The position numbers and the translations under genes are program-made. Shown here piece after piece: positions 61,381 through 64,000 of a DNA stretch of 64,000 bases. Below the pieces are notes generated by a model. The model did not search any database and had not been told where the DNA came from. It saw only the letters and a list, made by a program, of their open reading frames with translations. How positions within the stretch are numbered: the first letter of the stretch is position 1; each line of letters opens with the position of its first letter. The DNA comes from Paractinoplanes lichenicola (lineage in GTDB: Bacteria; Actinomycetota; Actinomycetes; Mycobacteriales; Micromonosporaceae): the NCBI RefSeq assembly GCF_016785085.1, contig NZ_JAENHO010000015.1, positions 1-64,000 on the forward strand, read 5' to 3'.

Positions 61381-61803
61381 TCAGGTCAGGGCGTCGGCTG
61401 CGGCCGGGTCGCTGTCGCGGAGGAACTGGGCGCAGCGGGCGGCCTCGTCGGCCTCGCCGATCTCGGCCGCGGCCTGTGACAGCGAGTGCAAGCACCGCAG
61501 GAAGCCCTGGTTGGGCGCGTGCGCCCACGGGATCGGCCCGTGTCCCTTCCAGCCGTTGCGGCGCAGCGCGTCGAGGCCGCGGTGGTACCCCGTGCGGGCG
61601 TACGCGTAGGCGGTCACCGGCTCGTCGGCGGCGAGGGCTTCGGCCGCGAGGGCGGCCCAGCCGCCGCTGTACGCCGGGTGCGCCGCGGCGACGGTCTTGA
61701 GGGCCACGGTGGTGCCGGTCGCGGTGGCCTCCGCGAGTGCCTTGTCGGCCTCGGTGTCGGCGGGCAGCTTGGTGGCCGGGGGCTCGGGAAGCAGGTTCTG
61801 CAT
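61381..61803 (-). CDS. DUF3151 protein
   Basis: 140 aa, TPR-like helical: MQNLLPEPPATKLPAD, AAHPAYSGGWAALAAEAL, TAYAYARTGYHRGLDALRRNGWKGHGPIPWAHAPNQGFLRCL. This matches the actinobacterial DUF3151 family of unknown function. ATG 61803 matches the family start; a start at 61815 adds four residues. Convergent with the ATPase gene, 1 bp apart. Confidence 0.88.
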   Translation of the reverse strand: MQNLLPEPPATKLPADTEADKALAEATATGTTVALKTVAAAHPAYSGGWAALAAEALAADEPVTAYAYARTGYHRGLDALRRNGWKGHGPIPWAHAPNQGFLRCLHSLSQAAAEIGEADEAARCAQFLRDSDPAAADALT

Positions 61804-61891
61804 GACCCTATTCAACCGGCCCGGCGGCGATGCATTCCGCCGGGGCGGGGGAGATCACCCAAGATTCGCCTGACGTTCCGGTCGTCGCGGA

Positions 61892-62890
61892 TCAGCGCGG
61901 TCCGTCCCACGCGTCGGCGATCCGGGTCAGCCGGTCGGTGTATTCGATCTGCGAACGCCACGCCGCAGGCCACGCCGCCATCCCCAGCGCGGCCCCGGCG
62001 AACGCCCCGGCCAGGCACGCGATCGAGTCGGAGTCGCCGGAGGAGGCCGCGCCCCGGCCGAGCACGGCCACCGGCTCGTCGGGCGAGATCAGATAGCAGT
62101 AGAGCGCCGTGGCCAGCGCATCCTCGGCGATCCAGCCCTCGCCGGTGGCCAGGCACGGGTCGCCGGCGAAGTTTCCGGCCGCGAGCGCGTCGCGGACCCG
62201 GTCGAGGGCGGCGGCCGTCTCGTCCCAGCCCCGCGCGATGAAGTCTTCGGGCGTGGTGGCCCCGGACCGCTGCCACAGGTCGCCGAGCCACTCCTCGCGA
62301 TAAATCTTGCGCTGGCTGTCAGCCCGTTCGCGCAGCGCCGCGAGCAGGTCGCCGGGGGCCAGGCCACTGGCGAGCCACCGGCACGCGTACGCGGTCAGTT
62401 CGCTCGCGGCCAGCCCGGTGGGGTGGCCGTGGGTGAGCCCGGCCTGCAGCTGGGCCAGCCCGGCGCGCTGGTCCTCGTCGAGGCCGGGGTGCAGGCCGAC
62501 GGGGGTGACACGCATGTTGGCCCCGCAGCCCTTGGAGCCGGCCACCGTCGCCTGCTGCCACGGCCGCCCGTCGGTGAGCGCCGCGCACGCCTGCAGGCAG
62601 GTGTTGCCGGGCGCGCGGTTGTTGTCGGGACTGATCGCCCAGTCGAGGAAGGCCCGGCGCAGCAGCGGTTCGAGCGCGGCCGGGGTGATTTCGGGTGCGG
62701 CCAGCATCGCCTCGCCGACCGCGAGCGCCATCTGGGTGTCGTCGGTGACCAGCGCGGGCCGGCCGGTCAGCTCGCGCGGGCCGCCGGGGCCGTAGCGGGC
62801 CACGATCGTGGCGTAGTCCTGAAACTCGGTGGGTTTGCCGAGCGCGTCCCCGTAGGCCAATCCGTAGAGCGATCCCGCGACGTTTTGCAC
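61892..62890 (-). CDS. ADP-ribosylglycohydrolase (ARH/DraG family)
   Basis: 332 aa all-helical ARH fold with bi-metal ligands: AYGDALGKPTEF, ALVTDDTQMALAVGEAM (TDDTxM), and C-terminal GRGAASSGDSDSIACLAGAFAGAALG (GDSDS). It removes ADP-ribose from proteins or nucleic acids. GTG 62890 after AGGGTAG is favoured over ATG 62911, which lies inside the divergent gene's start. Only 19 bp separate it from the LOG-family gene. Confidence 0.88.
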   Translation of the reverse strand: MQNVAGSLYGLAYGDALGKPTEFQDYATIVARYGPGGPRELTGRPALVTDDTQMALAVGEAMLAAPEITPAALEPLLRRAFLDWAISPDNNRAPGNTCLQACAALTDGRPWQQATVAGSKGCGANMRVTPVGLHPGLDEDQRAGLAQLQAGLTHGHPTGLAASELTAYACRWLASGLAPGDLLAALRERADSQRKIYREEWLGDLWQRSGATTPEDFIARGWDETAAALDRVRDALAAGNFAGDPCLATGEGWIAEDALATALYCYLISPDEPVAVLGRGAASSGDSDSIACLAGAFAGAALGMAAWPAAWRSQIEYTDRLTRIADAWDGPR

Positions 62891-62909
62891 GGTGACTACC
62901 CTACGTGGC

Positions 62910-64000
62910 ATGTCCGGCGACCCTCTCCAGCCTGTTCTCGGTGGTCCCGTCCCGTTCGACGCCACCGCCTTCGAGATCGAGTCACGGGCCGAGCTCGACG
63001 TCCACCTGTCCGCCAAATCGCTCAAGGACCTGGTGATCCTCGGGTTGCGGCTCGACCTCGACCCGCCCGTGCTGAGCGACGTCGACGTGACCGGGGCGCT
63101 GTTCGTGGGCTGCCGGCTGGCCGACGACGACGTCGAGATCGACCTGATCCGGCGGGGCGCGCACGTGATCCCGCCGTTCGACGCGCGGCCCTACCCGACC
63201 CACCCGGCGACCCTTTACACGCCCGACGACCTGGCGTTCGGGTTCGCGACCGAGCGGTTCGCCGGCATGTTCGACACGATCGTCTACGACCACTTCGTGC
63301 GGCACGGCGGGGCGACGCCTGACATTCGTGAGGCCATCGCCCAGCGGCTGCACGACGCCGGCATCGACAACGCGCTGGGCAAGGCTCTGGCGGCCTGGGT
63401 CGCCGCGCGCGGCCGGGCCGGGGCGGTCGGCATCATGGGCGGGCACGCGGCGCCGCGCGGTTCGGCGGCGTACCGGATGGCGGCGACGCTGTCGTGGCGG
63501 CTGGCCGCGGCCGGGCGGCTGGTGGTGACCGGTGGCGGCCCGGGCGTGATGGAGGCGGCCAATCTGGGGTCGTATTTCTCGGCCCGTACGGAGGAGGAGC
63601 TCGACGCCGCGATCGGCGAGCTGTCGGCCGCGCCCCACTTCGCCGACCACGACCCGTACACGGCGGCCGCCCTGGCCGTACGCGCGCACTACCCCGCGCC
63701 ACCCGATCTGCGGCACGGCGGGCTGGCCCTGCCGACGTGGCTCTACGGGCACGAGCCGGCCAACCTGTTCGCCGGTCAGATCGGCAAGTACTTCTCCAAC
63801 GCCGTACGGGAGGATTCGATTCTTCGCCTCTCGCGGGGCGGCATCGTGTTCGCGCCCGGATGGGCCGGCACGGTGCAGGAGATCTTCCAGGCCGCGACGA
63901 AGACCTTCTACCAGACCGACGGGCCGTCCGGCGCGTTCGTGTTCCTGGGCGTCGAGCACTGGCGGCAGTTGCCGGTGGAGGAGCTGCTGCGTCCGTTGCT
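62910..64000 (+). CDS. LOG-family Rossmann nucleotide-binding protein (3' end outside window)
   Basis: Open from ATG 62910 to the window end (363 codons seen, no stop). The N-terminal 170 residues are an extra alpha/beta region (FEIESRAELDVHLSAKSLKDL, DVDVTGALFVGCRLADDDVEI). The LOG/TIGR00725-like domain follows: GAVGIMGGHAAPRGSAAYRMAA, RLVVTGGGPGVMEAANLG, GGIVFAPGWAGTVQEIFQA (PGG-x-GT-x-x-E variant). LOG enzymes release cytokinin bases or bind nucleotides. Divergent from the ARH gene, which suggests linked nucleotide or ADP-ribose metabolism. Confidence 0.85.
   Translation, partial: MSGDPLQPVLGGPVPFDATAFEIESRAELDVHLSAKSLKDLVILGLRLDLDPPVLSDVDVTGALFVGCRLADDDVEIDLIRRGAHVIPPFDARPYPTHPATLYTPDDLAFGFATERFAGMFDTIVYDHFVRHGGATPDIREAIAQRLHDAGIDNALGKALAAWVAARGRAGAVGIMGGHAAPRGSAAYRMAATLSWRLAAAGRLVVTGGGPGVMEAANLGSYFSARTEEELDAAIGELSAAPHFADHDPYTAAALAVRAHYPAPPDLRHGGLALPTWLYGHEPANLFAGQIGKYFSNAVREDSILRLSRGGIVFAPGWAGTVQEIFQAATKTFYQTDGPSGAFVFLGVEHWRQLPVEELLRPL

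Overview
The window is high-GC actinobacterial chromosome and looks like Micromonosporaceae (Actinoplanes-like). The signs are pervasive G/C third positions, GTG/TTG starts, bldC next to a valine/leucine dehydrogenase, DUF3073 and DUF3151 genes, a photolyase/carotenoid/LitR cluster, and an actinobacterial rrn leader. This taxonomy is inferred from gene content only.

Layout. 1-480: 5' end of a 16S rRNA gene on the minus strand with its leader and two promoter-like elements. 536-5930: assorted chromosomal genes (DUF2231-Rieske protein, MEDS/STAS sensor, serine hydrolase, secreted protein, VOC protein, MarR regulator with a coupled 70-aa protein). 6085-12455: light-responsive carotenoid locus, with phr-crtB divergent from crtE-crtI-idi-litR. 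12605-12897: tRNA-Glu, tRNA-Asp, tRNA-Phe.

12853-24751 is an 11.8-kb genomic island bounded by perfect 105-bp direct repeats that start in the anticodon loop of tRNA-Phe and run through its terminator. It holds two related tyrosine integrases (one a C-terminal remnant, one with a single-base frameshift), an excisionase and a decapitated GntR/UTRA regulator. It also carries conflict-system cargo: a minus-strand set (trypco2-like protein, Ser/Thr-rich protein, nuclease-fold putative toxin) and a plus-strand set (PP2C phosphatase; TIR-like protein with a DUF5919-like tail; HxT-containing protein; then a tightly coupled TIR-caspase-SLOG operon). The last three genes are the best candidate for an under-described immune system. 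They resemble TIR-caspase (Thoeris-type) immunity with a free-standing SLOG protein. No replication or transfer genes were recognised.

24966-39828: core and accessory chromosomal genes, including ECF42 sigma/YciI, LysR/TDT transporter, HAD hydrolase, PrsW-like protease, KptA with a methyltransferase, bldC, vdh, and an amcB-amcA-like locus predicted to make a multiply cyclophane-bridged RiPP. 39963-58143: purine biosynthesis genes purM, purF, purL-purQ-purS, purB, purD and purA, interspersed with an ArsR-MFS pair coupled to purB, SCP2-like proteins, a two-component system and a membrane protein with a Gln/Tyr/Gly-rich tail. 58145-64000: diacylglycerol kinase-like protein, MinD-like ATPase with a long Pro/Gln-rich N-terminus, DUF3151 protein, and an ADP-ribosylglycohydrolase divergent from a LOG-family protein cut by the window end.
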